Position numbers and translations under genes: made by a program. A stretch of DNA of 64,000 nucleotides from positions 59,182 to 123,181 of the forward strand of contig FN648459.1 of assembly GCA_000310025.1 (NCBI GenBank), given 5' to 3'. The notes beneath the pieces were generated by a model. It was not told the DNA's origin. It was given only the letters and a program-made list of their open reading frames with translations, and did no database searches. Every line of letters starts with the position of its first letter. Position 1 is the stretch's first letter. Below, in pieces: positions 21,984 to 33,146 of the stretch. This stretch comes from Ectocarpus siliculosus (taxonomy: Eukaryota; Sar; Phaeophyceae; Ectocarpales; Ectocarpaceae).

Positions 21984-22153
21984 TTTGCGACTCCTATGCT
22001 CCTACACGCGGTCCGCGACATGGAGTTTCTGCGTGTGTCCGAGATCGGCACGCACGAGTCGGCAACGTCCAGGGCCCTAAGGCAGATGCGGTCTTCGTCG
22101 AGGTTAATAAACGGTGGATTCCCCGACCGTCAAGCTAGAGCTTTCCAGGAGAG
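21984..22153 (+). CDS. Copy C exon 5
   Basis: Acceptor TTTGCATGTAG, donor GTGAAC. It encodes FATPMLLHAVRDMEFLRVSE, then a Ser/Arg-rich part and FPDRQARAFQE. It pairs with copy B exon 6. Two bases are left over and are completed correctly by exon 6. Confidence 0.6.
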
Positions 22154-22368
22154 GTGAACATTTTTGCTGATGTTGTGTTGCGATGAAAGAATATATACTC
22201 GGACTGATGTTGTCGTATTTTAGTCCTCCCACCATAAAGAATTAGCTGCCTGCTCCCGTACGTACATGTAGTCGACGCACCGATACTTTATGCCAACCTT
22301 ATTTCTAGCTTGACCAAGCCCAGGGCATTGTCCATATCTTAGTGATCACACTCCTTTGTGGCTTTCAG

Positions 22369-22568
22369 ACGTTGCTCGCCAGCGTCTCGTCTGTCGCCCT
22401 ATCCGACGACCCTTGTACTCATGTTTTACCTTGCCAGCATGTGGGGCCAGCTGGTCCATTATATCACGGGACCCCGCCGCCACGGGCACGCCCTCCGGAC
22501 GCTCCCCCACTGGGATTACGACAACCCCAAGATCGTCAAGTTCCTGTGCCCGTACGCCGTCACCTCAG
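22369..22568 (+). CDS. Copy C exon 6
   Basis: Acceptor GTGGCTTTCAG, donor GTGCAA. It completes the split codon of exon 5 and reads SPYPTTLVLMFYLASMWGQ, LVHYITG, then a Pro/His/Arg stretch and NPKIVKFLCPY. It matches the end of exon 6 and the start of the last exon of copy B (FWDKFMEF, FLKPY). Confidence 0.6.
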
Positions 22569-22830
22569 GTGCAACAAAACGTTAGTTGCTCACAGCTCTC
22601 AACAACATTCCCATCGACGTCGACGATTGATAGCCCGCGTTGTGAGCGTCTGTCCCTTCAACTTGCTAAGTTAGGCCAATATCGATACGGAAAATAGGTG
22701 GAACACAAAACACGCAGAGAGTTAATGCACGATTTCCTCCACTCGCCATACCTCGCTTAAGATATGTACAGGTTCGTCAACACTGTGCGTGCGATGCCTC
22801 GCATACCACAAGTAGTCCTGCCCCGTCAAA

Positions 22831-23001
22831 ATGGTCCAATCCGACTTTCCTCTCGGTCTTGTAAAATTCTCTGCAGAGGGCGCTGCCGGAGCATCGTCCG
22901 ACACGGAGGGCCGCCTCGTGGTCGCAGAGACCCTCCCCCGGGGCGACAGCATCGAGCTGGATGGCGAGGAGCTCGAGGACTTCCTTGCCGACATGAACTG
23001 A
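22831..23001 (+). CDS. Copy C last exon: acidic tail
   Basis: The counterpart of 42-212: starts MVQSDFPLGLVKFSAEG and ends EELEDFLADMN before TGA. The upstream acceptor (probably ACAAGTAG at 22815) does not fit the phase left by exon 6, so either the splice is different or the gene is decayed. Confidence 0.45.
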   Translation: MVQSDFPLGLVKFSAEGAAGASSDTEGRLVVAETLPRGDSIELDGEELEDFLADMN

Positions 23002-24503
23002 GCTCAGGTTCTCCCACGCCGTCCTCGCCTTCGGCTTTCGGTGGGGATGAACCTGCCTCCCTGGGTCGCCTTTTAGGACGACGAACCTCGCACTTGTTTA
23101 TTTTTTCTCAAGATTTCTGTCTGCCCTTTACACACGGTCCTGCATATGGAGATTCGCGACACGTGTGACGGGTTAGAATAAGTTGTGTTGGTGTGTTCTT
23201 GGCATGATTCGTCCCAAGATGTCCTATACCTCGCGTCTTGGCATCTTAGGTTCTTAGCGGGGCACGAGCTGTTCGCAAAGTTTAGTTGGACTTGTTCTGT
23301 CGCCCTTTCACATACACAGAGGGGGGCTCCGGAGGTCCACTAGTCTGTAGGCTTGGTAGAGCATTCTATATTGGCTTGTTGTTCCATCGGCTTTTTCTGC
23401 TGAAATGCGTGAGGATCCGTGGGTCCTTGTGTGGGTAGTATTCGGCTTGTCGCGTATACTCTTTGGGTATCCTGCACTCATGGTGTGCACCACGAGCTTG
23501 TTCGCTTATCCGAGTGATAACGGGGGGCGGGTTGCGGTGTGGATGGGGAGCTCATAATCACCGGCTGCTTTGTAGCAAGTGTAGCTCATGTGGGAAAGTT
23601 TTTTCCCTCTGTTGTCGTCACAACCTGTGGCAGTGTTTTGGCTCATACGCTTGGGGGGCGGGCGGCTCCTCCTCTTGATTGCGTGCTTTGCTCTGACCTT
23701 GTCAGATCATGTGTTCACGGGGTTGCATCGTATCTTGGGGCACAAAATGATCCTCGCATAGGATTCGTAGTGTTGGGATATAGGTTTTCATGGCTGGGTC
23801 TCTCGCTAAGCTGTTAGCGGGCTGAGAGAGGCTTCTGTTTTGGTCTGTCGCGCGTGCGTTTTTTTTTCTCAAGTCTTGTGCAGGTCAGAGAAATGTGTGC
23901 GTTGGCAAGGGTGTATTTGGTGTGGAGGTAACTCACAGCCTGTGTGGCAGGTTGTAGTGTTGGCTGTAGTGCTCCCAGCATGGCATGCTTCGTCATTTGT
24001 TGTGGGCGACCTCTTGGAATTGGGACCCAGTCCGCGTAGAGTGTTTGTTTGGGGGGGGGGTACCAAGTGATTCTCTACTTCGCCTTCTAAAACGACAGTA
24101 GTCTAGCTGAATGCGTCGCGCGAAATGTTCTTGTCCAGTGTTATTGATGGCGATGTAATTTCCCGTCTTCTTTTGTCGCACAGAAGCCCCCGCCCGGTGG
24201 GTTTCTTCATGTATTGTGAGAGTCAACATGTACCGAGCCGGAGTCCGGGCTACAGCTTTGTGGGGCTGCTTGCCCGGACTTAAGGAGTGTTGACGATGCT
24301 TGAATTCACGAGGAGGAACATGATGAATGAACAAACCCCGAATACGAAACAAATCGAGAAAATTAATGCTCATATAGCTAAATGCTCAGTGAAGTCTCGG
24401 CTTAACCCTGCGCAGATGTTGTCATTGCCAGGCCCCCCCCTGTCATGGTGCCCCTTGAGGAACCTCTCGGGTCTGTCCCGAGGGTTGTGACCATGCGACG
24501 AGG

Positions 24504-24857
24504 GTAACAGGGCATACCCTTATTGTTGTTTTTGCCAGGGTGGGACCTTAAATTGGTCCGCCATTCTATGTCACCACCCTGCCAAGGTCGAAGTAGCCCA
24601 CCCTGCACATGGAGCAAAGTGGTAACAGGGTATACCCTTATTGTTGTTTTTGCCAGGGCGGGACCATAAATTTGGTCCGCCATTCTATGTCACCACCCTG
24701 CCAAGGTCGAAGTAACCCACCCTGCACATGGAGCAAAGTGGTAACAGGGTATACCCTTATTGTTGTTTTTGCCAGGGTGGGACCATAAATTTGGTCCGCC
24801 ATTCTATGTCACCACCCTGCCAAGGTCGAAGTAGCCCACCAGGAGCAAAGTGGCTAC
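24504..24857 (+). repeat. Tandem repeat with internal inverted repeat, copy 2 array
   Basis: Three units of about 119 bp, each with GGTAACAGGGTATACCCTT near the start, a TGCCAGGGTGG/CCACCCTGCCA inverted pair and a GGACCATAAATTTGGTCC stem. From 24858 to 26097 I find no gene: an 88-codon frame at 24850-25116 starts inside the repeat and has no other support. Confidence 0.85.
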
Positions 24858-26097
24858 CAGTGTGGTGTCAGGTGGTTTTGTCGGCGAGCCCAATCACATC
24901 TATGACACGGTTGGCGCACACAGCACTGACACAGAGATCCCGGCACAATATAATACGGCTAAATACACAACACACAAAATGCGTAGTGCAATTGAGATAA
25001 TTGAAAGGAACAATCCACACAACACTGCCACAGCCAGGACGGTATTGTGGGGGTGTTTAGATGCATATATGAGAGACATACTGTGGCAGGCGGAGATGAC
25101 AGCGGCCTATGCATAAGTATGTGCGTGTGCAGCCGAAATACAGGTAGGTGTGTGTCATAAAAATCGATCGCACTACAACCGGCTCTGAACACAGGACAGA
25201 AAGTATGTGTCTGCAGTGAGATGAAAAGCGTCCCTGGGAGAGCGACACGCGCTGTACGCGAACGCCAACTCTAAACATATCATGTGCTCTCTCGCCGGCA
25301 TCCATGGCAGGCAGTGAAAACTGATCAAAAGAGCTGACGACGACAAAATACTTATTCCAAAACCAGCTTCACCACTGTAAGCTGCATATCCCAATGTCAC
25401 CATGGCATGTCCCGAGATCAGCAGAAATCGTGTCAGCAACCAGGCACAAAACTCCAACAAATAAGCAACACAGATGCACGAATACACTCTCTGTCATAGC
25501 TCCACACATGCCTTTGGTGGCGTCCCTTTCAATGAATCCTGACGCAAGCTCTTGATGGTGTGACAAACCTAGGCTTGACAACACTACTGGATACCTTGTG
25601 TACCACGCAGTCGCAGAGAGGGGACGTCAATGCATGAAATACACCGACACTCAGCTTTACAGCATGTGTACAATGTATGTCGTGTGATCTATGATGCGTG
25701 ACCTTTACTTTGTTCCGTAGGGTTCGTATTTCCACGAGCACACTGGCTTGCGGACCCTTAGGGTCCATTATATTTTTTGTATAACTTTTTTGGGTAAGTT
25801 AGCCTGTGACCACGGGAATCGACCCCGTCAAGTGTTAGACTAGTACCGACAGAGAGAACGAAACGGTTTTAAATGTGAAGACAACAACAACAGCAACACA
25901 GCCTGGACGTTTTCTTTTTGTTTTGAACCGCACGCGTTTCTGTTGATGGTAATGTAAGAAGCCGCCACCAACGCCCCACACTCCGGCGGTCGAGTAGCCT
26001 AAACATATGTTAACTTACCCTGGAGTATGCAACCAGGGCGATATATACGGTGTGAGCGGCGCAAAATTTCGTGAGGCGTCGGATGTCTCTCTCTCAC

Positions 26098-26334
26098 CTG
26101 TCGACTCGAAGCAGACTGCTCGACTGTCTGGGTGGCGGTCGCCACGGCGACACGTTCAATAAGGGCTTGAATCGCAGCTCCTCCCTCGGGGGTCTTCGTT
26201 AGCGCGTCCATGATCGAACAGCCCTCGCCAAGGTTGTCGCCCTCGCCCAGATGGAGGTCTTGCAGTGGAGGGCTTCCACCCCCCGGTGAGGCTGCAGAGG
26301 AGGTCGATGGCAAAAATAGCGATCCCTGCGAGCG
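26098..26334 (-). CDS. Orphan exon of an unrecognised gene
   Basis: Exactly 79 codons between acceptor CCGTCCGCAG and donor GTGAGA. It is Ser/Pro/Gly-rich at first, then acidic (LHLGEGDNLGEG), then a helix-like part (MDALTKTPEGGAAIQALIER and TQTVEQSASSRQ). The next exon is not evident; a short minus-strand frame near 25768-25705 is possible but weak. Confidence 0.4.
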
Positions 26335-26719
26335 CTGCGGACGGAACAAGGGAGGGACATGGATGGGCGGTAGAGCGTGTTGAGATTCAAAAGCACGAGC
26401 GCGTCAAGCGCGACAGAGTATATACGAAAGATATTCGCAGAATGACAGATTAAGATACATACGATGAAACACAGATAGGTGATGGTCCGTGAAAAAGTCG
26501 AGCTTTGTACTTGATTATTTTATTGAGTATCTTGCGGTTTGCGAAAAAAAGAGCGATGTTGTGTGTGTGTGTGGAGATAGATATATTCTTCACCCTAGGT
26601 GCAAAGTTGGTTGTAGTCCATGTCTATGAGTGGGGGGAAAGAGTGCACGATTGAGGCAACGAAAGGCGCAATGTATGCGCCTTGGCGTTCCCCCCAAAAA
26701 ACTGTAGATATTCTTATAG

Positions 26720-27046
26720 TTAAAATTTCCATGTCTTCAGACTTACTTTCGTACCAGCGAGTTCCAGAATACACATGGCCATAAAGGGATCCAACATCAA
26801 ATCGAAACAAGTATGCATCCGGACCGAAGGCCCTCGGACACGGTGAACAGTCATCATACCGAACAACAGCCTTTTCGGAAACTGGGTTCGTTTGACGCTC
26901 ACGCCCTTGTGAGTGGCGATGGAAGTAATGGTAATACTCGGCAACCAATGTACAGTTTTCTCACTGTCTAGAGTTTGAATTGGAGAATGTGTGGCTTGGA
27001 GTCGAGTAGCAACATCTTTCCTATCGTTCGTAGGCCACAACACCAT
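26720..27046 (-). pseudogene. Decayed Helitron/Pif1-type helicase C-terminus
   Basis: The frame contains VKRTQFPKRLLFGMMTVHR followed by RGPSVRMH, then FDLMLDPF. This is the order seen at the C-terminal end of Pif1-like helicases of Helitrons (R.QFP..LAF.MT..KSQG....V..DL...PF..GQLYVALSR). The QFP and TVH anchors are clear. The following YVALSR-like part is scrambled across frames, and a consensus GTAAGT follows. The helicase motor motifs are absent. It abuts the copia LTR fragment at 27067, which may have truncated it. Confidence 0.55.
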
Positions 27047-27066
27047 TTTTGCGGTTCCGTTGCTTC

Positions 27067-27251
27067 TGTTTGGGTGCTGTAGCTCGTCAGAGGCCGAAAG
27101 AGAAAGAAGGTTGACTCAAGACCTTGTTGCTTAGAGAGTCAGAGACATGCGGTAGGCCACACCATCGCCATGCAGCATGTCCGTCAATACTTACCATCCG
27201 CGTATCCCCCGGAGTCCCGTAGACAGTATACTCTGCTGAGCACCCCAAACA
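27067..27251 (-). repeat. Copia LTR, 185 bp, starts TGTTTGGGG and ends CCCAAACA
   Basis: Begins and ends TG...CA and aligns over its length with the 191-bp LTR at 40602-40792 with moderate divergence. The ATCCGCGTATCCCCCGGAG stretch is shared with the LTR at 57719-57903, so those two form one subfamily. Confidence 0.85.
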
Positions 27252-28060
27252 GCCCCCCTGCTCGGTACGAGATACGATATACGAAATCCCCGTCACGATT
27301 ATCATTGCCAGGTAAAACGGCAAAATATCAAACTACCCATCCAAACGGAATAAATCATCCACCATTCCAAACAATCTCCCAATAAAACAATGTTCTACGA
27401 AATCTGTCGATCTCCCAATAAAACATGTTCTACGATATCTTTCAAATATTCTGATGATATCAAACTATTCCCGATAAGGTCTGTCAAAAACCAAATCACC
27501 CTCTTGAGGAAATGCTTTACCAAATTCTCAAGCAATCAAACGCAAACAATTACCCTTTGAAAAATACCAAGTAAAGATCAACATTACATCGGAGTTGCGT
27601 CAGAACGGGGACGGCTAACCCCGGGAAAACGTGCCCCAATTACTCCGAACAATTCCTCAGATAGAAATGTTGTTCAACTCAATATGACGACCAGTTCAAA
27701 TAACCTTCGGAAGCACAAAGGCTTCAACCATGACTTATCGAAACATGCCAAATCCTTCCTCCAATACACAAACATACCAGTCAGTACAAAAGCAAGTTCG
27801 CAAACACACCGGTGAAGTCATCCCAAACGTGTTCGGAAACAAGTGTCTAGTAAAACGTTCATCAAAACTGATGCGGCTTCGATTCCTCCATCTCAGCTAA
27901 TCCGTCCAACAGCCCCCCTGCTGGGACACCTACAAAAATGCAGCAAAAATCCCATTCAATATTCGATTCCATATCATCTCCGTAGGTAAAATGCAGAAAA
28001 TAAATCAAAACATGACCTACGAAACAAATACGCGATGTCAGAAATACTGCTTGTCAGGTA
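27067..28060 (-). mobile_element. Truncated Ty1/copia 3' end (LTR plus 3' untranslated part)
   Basis: Read on the minus strand, the LTR ends at 27067 and starts at 27251. The adjoining internal DNA matches the 3' untranslated region of the full element at 46470-47217. It includes the polypurine tract GCAGGGGGGC at the LTR edge and a second copy of that tract near 27908-27922. No RT or gag remains. The end near 28060 borders the palindromic array. Confidence 0.75.
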
Positions 28061-28076
28061 CTGACCCTATTGGGAT

Positions 28077-28345
28077 CCCACGTGGGACGTCCCATGGGAC
28101 ACGTGGGCCGGCCCATGGGACACGCGGGCCATCCCATGGGACAGGTGGGATGTCCCACCTGTCCCTTGGGATGGCCCAAACGGACGCACGGGACACGTGG
28201 GACGTCCCATGGGACACCAAATCTAGAACGTGGGACGCGTGGGACGCCCCATGGCACCACGCTAGGGACGTCCCACGCGGCGCTCGAAAACAGGCGTGGG
28301 ACGTCCCAGCCGGTCTCCCCTACGGTGTCCCACTGCTGTCCCACA
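28077..28345 (+). repeat. Array of self-complementary ACGT-core motifs, copy 1
   Basis: Dense, irregular reiteration of GGGACGTCCC, CCCATGGG, CCACGTGG and related palindromes with spacers of a few bases. The right part is more degenerate. The boundary sequence GGTACTGACCCTATTGGGA recurs in reverse at 53252-53275 beside a second array. Open frames here are rich in Met-Gly-His/Arg and are artefacts of the repeat. Confidence 0.85.
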
Positions 28346-29037
28346 GACGTTTATAATAATTAGATATATTTATCAGCTAATTTAGTGCAAGATAAGAGAA
28401 TACCCGAATACGATGCATGAATAGCGAGTTTGAATGTTAACGCTAACTTTCGAACTCACTCGTGTTGTTAGAACAGGGATGTGGGCGTGCAATGGAGTAG
28501 TGTTTACACATTGATAGTAGATCTGTACGCAGTTTCGGCCGCTGATTGGCCGAGCCTTCTGGTGGGGGGACGGCAGCTCGGGCACGGTTCACAGTTCTCT
28601 CCAGCGCTCTCTCTCGAGATGGTTCTGCTTCTTTAGGTCTGGCAGTCACCTTCATGCGGAGTTATGTATGTGCATATGTGGTCTGGTGGCAGTGGTACAG
28701 AGTACAACAGCGGGCGGTCTCGTTGAAGGAGGCCTCGCACAGGTAGTTCCGCACAGGTGCCAGCCGAAGGATAATCAGCACCAGCTCAGGATAGTTGTGC
28801 TGACCAAGGTGAGGTATCCAATGCGTGTACATATCCTGCTGTAGGCGTTATGTTGTTGATGAAAACCACCAACGGTCAAACAAGAAGAGCACCTACTGCC
28901 GTAGCGGCCTAGCGGTGTTCTGAGCAGCTCATGTCATGTATGCAATGCTTACGAGCTGAGTGCTCCTGCTGTAACAACACGTGCCAGCCGAGCAGATAAC
29001 CGCTGATGATTGTTAGATGTAGCGGCGGCTGATGTAC

Positions 29038-29047
29038 TCTCTCTGTC

Positions 29048-29085
<38 letters not shown>

Positions 29086-29190
29086 CCTCTGTCTCTCTCT
29101 CTGTATCTCTCTACCTCTCTTCGTCTGCCTGTCTGACTCTCTCTCTGTCTGTCTCTCTCTCTTGTCTCTCTCTCCCTGTCTCGCTCAGCT
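29038..29190 (+). repeat. CT microsatellite, interrupted
   Basis: (CT)n with CTGT and CTAC interruptions. It lies 84 bp before MITE copy 2. The stretch 28346-29037 shows no gene. Confidence 0.95.
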
Positions 29191-29273
29191 CCCCTCCCTC
29201 CCCAACAGATCGCCGGTGTGTTGGTACCTCTATGTAGCTCGCGTGGCTGACGATGCAACTGCTCATGTACATA

Positions 29274-29490
29274 CCGCACATGACTCAAGATAACACACCC
29301 CCTGGACCAAATGTCAAAGCTCGATTGTTCAAAAGCAGCAACAGCAGTCGCATGGCCGAAAACGGCGGCGTTGAAGCTGTCCGGTTGAGAGCTCTCTGAA
29401 GACGTACCCTTTCGTCTATGCGTCCTCTTCGTGGAGTAATCGAGCTTAGAAAATCGTTCCAGGGAGTGTGTTATCTTGTATCATATACGG
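29274..29490. mobile_element. TA-flanked MITE, copy 2 (about 217 bp)
   Basis: Left end CCGCACATGACTCAAGATAA through CACACCCCCTGGACC and AAGCTCGATT. The right end, reversed, reads CCGTATATGATACAAGATAA through CACACTCCCTGGA. TA flanks both sides. No coding sequence. Confidence 0.8.
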
Positions 29491-30028
29491 TAAAATGTTA
29501 TAATAGTAGGCAAAAAGAATGAGAGCATTCCTCTTTCCGACGACACGACCGCAACCTGCTGCACCTGCTGGTGGTCGTCGGTTGGTAGCATTTAAATGCT
29601 TCACAACTACAACTGTAAGCCGTATAACAAAAAGAGTCCCATGCATCTTTATCTTTTCGTTTGCGTGAAAACATTTTGCTTATTTTGTTATTTTTTTGCA
29701 CACAACTGCTGTTAGGATGAACGGAGGCGGGTGGCAGCTCGTACTACCACGCGGCCGGAGGAAGCCAACGACGGCAGAGACGGTGCGATTCGCCTTTCCT
29801 CCCGGTCGACTTGCCATTCAGTAGACCGCTAGCCTGCCAAGAAACGAGTGACTATTGTCTTTTTTGAGGACGCAATCATGAACGAGCGTTGCACGACTGC
29901 TGTGTTGCAGAAACATGGCAGCATGCCAACCCTTGTACAGCTGTGTTGCAGGAACACGAAACGGACCCTTTCCCATCGACAGATTACCAATACCAACCAG
30001 TTTAAAATTCTCTTTTCTCAATGCTCAG

Positions 30029-30268
30029 GTTGATGATAACCATGCCACTGCGTTCGAGACCCCGGAGGTTATGGCCGACGGAAAGGCGTTGGAGATGCTG
30101 TCTCAACTTCGCCGTATATTGCGCGACATTTTGATGCAACGGCGGGCAGTTGGTGAAGGTCGTGCCAAAAATGCTCAAGCTGACCTCGTGGCGTCGACTG
30201 AAGAATGCACATTGCACCTCGTGCTTGGCGTCAAGCTGGGGTGCGTGCTTCCGGCGCAGCCAAAGAAG
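30029..30268 (+). CDS. Orphan exon of an unrecognised gene
   Basis: Exactly 80 codons between acceptor ATGCTCAG and donor GTATGT. It reads VDDNHATAFETPEVMADG, then a long helix (ALEMLSQLRRILRDILMQRR), then AQADLVASTEECTLHLVLG and LGCVLPAQPKK. A possible first exon starts at the ATG at 29716. Downstream the next plus-strand coding region is the OTU frame at 31061, which has its own ATG, so linkage is unproven. Nothing else is visible from 30269 to 31060. Confidence 0.45.
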
Positions 30269-31060
30269 GTATGTTGAGTGCATTGCACCCGTGTTGGATG
30301 TTTTGGTATCGTCTGATGTCGAGCAATCAGCATACTGCTGCAGGCCGCACTCATACACTCAAACACCACGGGGCTTTTGGCTTCTCGAATTTGAAGTCCT
30401 TTGTAGGACATTCTACAGCTTTGCACGACCACAAAAATGTTGTTTCATTACATAGTGCGGTAACTCTCTAGATGGGCATTGAGTTCCGCGAAGGGCATTG
30501 GATCCAATATCCAAGGGTGCACACAAGTCATCCCGCCCACGTAGGTACCCCGGGAGGGTCGAACAAAATTATCGTTTTTTCCTATTGTGGGGCCAAGGGG
30601 TTAGAGCACACTCCACGCCAAGCTTGTTGTGGGGGACTCATCGTGCGCTAGGGTTAGGGTTGACGTTTCACTCATACTTAGAGCGGGTTGGAGCTGGCGG
30701 GTTGGAGGCTCTCTTGATGTACGCACCCGTTTCGTGTGATCATGGCCTTGGGGTTCGCAAGAGAGATCTGTACAGCTCGCGCATGGGGTACCCGGACAAA
30801 TAGTCAACCGGTTCCCCCTCCTACCGCCCAAAACATCCCAAAGAAGAACTTGGGTACACTGGTATCGAAGACAGTCTCATTTTTTGGGCATCCTTGCAAT
30901 ATCCCAAAAACAAATGGAGTAATTTACACAAGATATTGCTCTAATGGTGGAGGCCGACATTTGGGTGATCCCAAGTCGATATTGTTGCCTCAATAGCACG
31001 TCATAACAGCATATCGCCTCCTCTTGTTTGCTTTGTTCGTTCTTAAACCTGTTCCATACT

Positions 31061-32083
31061 ATGGAGGGCGGACGCCGTATCGACGAACTTGCCACTATGG
31101 TGCTATCGAAGGTGTTACGCACGTCTTTTGAGGCTCGCCACGTTGAGCCGGATGGCAACTGCTGGTGGAGGTCGTTGTCGTTGAGCTTCTTCGGCAGCGA
31201 TTGCTTCTGGCTGCAGGTGAAGCTTGTTTCGCTGGTCCATGCGGCTGCAAACGTAGACCAGATCTCTCTGCTCGTCCCTGAAGGCAAGATAGACCACGAC
31301 ATATTTGTTGAGCACTCGCAAGATGCCTACGTGGTGTACGGCGACGGAAGCATGAAATTCGTACAAGCCAACATTTGCAGAGACAAGATGGTCATGGCTT
31401 CGATCGCAAGACTGTGCAAACCCGGGGCTTTTGCGGGTGCCGTAGCATGGGTTGCGGTTTCCGAGGCATTGGGCGTTCCGGTGAACGTGATTCACCCCAT
31501 GGACATTAGGGCGAAGAAGAGGATGGACTTGAAGCTTGTCAAAGATGGCGCGGGGCAGGAGGTGGATGGGGAGGGATATCAATGGAGGTACTCCCACCGC
31601 CCACAGACGACCCACTTGTGGCTTCTGCCTGACGCCGGAGGAAAGGCTCGTGAAGAAGTGAACATCATCATGGTGAAAATTTCCCCCGGCCCTGGACAAC
31701 CCCACGGAAGAGCAACTGCAAGCTGTGGGGGAGGTGCAGTACGACACTCCAAACATCGACGATACGACCGACCATTTTGCGGCCGTTGTGGTGAAGGATG
31801 GCACCACACTGCTGTGCCCCATACATTCGATTGCTCCCCGGCAGAGAGCAGCCGACGACGCGAGTGGTAAGGAGGACAACGACAAGCGGGTTCTTGCACG
31901 CAAGGAACGACAGGCCGTTCGAGAACGACAAGCCGCTGGTGTGCAAGCCGGCAGTGACACGGTGGCGGCTGACACGACGGCTCCAAGGGCGGTGGCGGCG
32001 GAGGTGGTGGCAGCGGAGGTGGTGGTTGCGTTGTTGGCGGTGTTGGTGTGCAGGACGCCAAGCGAGAACAGCAGTTCCGCTAG
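31061..32083 (+). pseudogene. OTU-like cysteine protease, frameshifted
   Basis: From the ATG at 31061 the protein carries the OTU signature DGNC at residues 31-34 (catalytic Asp and Cys), followed by WWRSLSLSFFG. Residues 70-180 fill the middle of an OTU fold. THLWLL with His185 fits the catalytic histidine. OTU proteases cleave ubiquitin-type isopeptide bonds. Around 31680, in a run AAAATTTCCCCC, the coding frame shifts by one. It continues as DNPTEEQLQAVGEVQYDTP, then a charged coiled-coil (KRVLARKERQAVRERQAAG) and a Gly/Val-rich end. The shift means this copy is broken unless the extra C is a sequencing error. Minus-strand frames of up to 615 codons here are antisense shadows. It lies upstream of a Cys-rich gene and a KDZ-like transposase on the same strand. 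Confidence 0.6.
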
Positions 32084-32529
32084 AGTAAGAAGCAGCAAGG
32101 TGCAGTACGCTCGCATCCTCATCCAGATGACGGATGGTCCGGAGAAGCAGCCACCCAGCCGTTGCGACCCCTTCTTGCTGCCGCCCCTTCTGCTCCTGCT
32201 TCTCACGTTCTTTCTGGGGTGCCGCTCTGCACGATCTGCACATCGGTCGTCGAAGGGAATCGTTGCCCGAACATACGCTGGTGTGGCGGCATTGGCTAAG
32301 ATGATGCTTGCAGCTTTGATGGCGGCGGTCCAGCACCTAGCTCTAGCCTCTAGTGGTGTTGCTGTGCTGGAAGCGGTGGTGGCAGGGGCGCCAGACTTTC
32401 CTGAATCCTCGGGGTTCAACGTGTCATCGGAGGAGGAGGAATGCCAGTGGGCGGGGTATATACAATTGGACGGAGTAGACAATGGCAGTTTTACTCGGAA
32501 GACGGAGGGAGAGACAATGTGTGAGGGCA

Positions 32530-32703
32530 GCTGTGTCGTTTCGAGGTTTCCGAAAAGGGGGAGGAGGGGGAAGAGGAGGAGGAGGAGGAGGGGGCGGCCG
32601 CGGCCCGCCTCGCAAGGCCGAAGGAGGAAAAGACACCTGGTGCGTGATGGAGAACGTGTTGCGAGAAGGGCTGGCGCCTGGTGCCCGTGGGCCGAAGATG
32701 ACG
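32530..32703 (+). other. Possible Gly-rich exon
   Basis: One frame reads FRGFRKGGGGGRGGGGGGGG, then a basic stretch and KDTWCVMENVLREGLAPG, ending at a donor-like GTGGGTTT. Its Gly runs resemble those in the next gene. All three plus frames are open in part, so the assignment is weak. 32084-32529 shows no clear exon. Confidence 0.25.
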
Positions 32704-33146
32704 AGGTGGGTTTATTTTTGGCAGTAAATGTGAAGTCTAAGTTGAGGATGCCTTCCTTTGTTGATCGGGCAGCGATGCTGTTCAATGACATAACATTTAG
32801 CCCCGACATAAAAATTGGGATGGGCCACGATGCGCGAGCCCGAGCGGTGATCAACGCGTAGGTGAGAAGAGACACGGTGCATTTGGTTTCTCGTAACCCT
32901 GCAAGCAAACGATGAGCATCGGCGGCAAGAAGAATGAACTGTGACGAGAAATGTGGCGCCATTGGCCGAGTTATTTCCTTTCACTGTAAATTTGCGGTGT
33001 TCGGGAGGCAATGCTACGCTCCCTCTTTTCCCAGCGGTCGATTTATGTTATTTTTTGCCGCCACTCCCTCTAACATGCACGGGCCCTACCACCGCCCCGC
33101 CCCGCCCACCTTCAAACCAGTGGATAAACCCGAACTTTCTTGGTAG

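Larger units (their letters stand above)
18498..23001 (+). pseudogene. Unknown multi-exon family, copy C (decayed)
   Basis: Exon candidates: 18498-19604, 20260-20402, 20986-21167, 21692-21804, 21984-22153, 22369-22568, 22831-23001. Exons 3 to 6 pair in order with exons 4 to 8 of the minus-strand copy B. Key anchors are AM(R/E)GL in exon 4, PM-LLHAVRDMEF in exon 5, and FYLASMWGQ plus FLCPY in exon 6. Exon 4 is 113 nt against 114 in copy B and changes frame, so this copy cannot make the full protein as it stands. Junction phases fail at two other places (exons 2-3 and 6-7). Introns run about 180-660 bp. Function unknown; the family is repeated and flanked by a repeated tail, so it may belong to an undescribed mobile element (inference). 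Confidence 0.6.
22791..24857 (+). repeat. Large duplicated segment, copy 2
   Basis: Aligns with 1-1888 through the tail exon, about 1.45 kb of non-coding DNA and the tandem array. Differences include a few short indels (for example near 23223, 23865 and 24075-24125) and one extra array unit. The two copies lie 22.8 kb apart in the same orientation and flank copy B and copy C. Confidence 0.9.

Noticed and set aside
28070-28345. CRISPR-like array
   Set aside because: Motifs are palindromic and packed with short irregular spacers, not regular repeats with unique spacers; the DNA is eukaryotic.
31115-32962. 615-codon minus-strand open frame
   Set aside because: It is antisense to the OTU frame and Gly-rich regions; the plus strand shows DGNC, coiled-coil and other real motifs.
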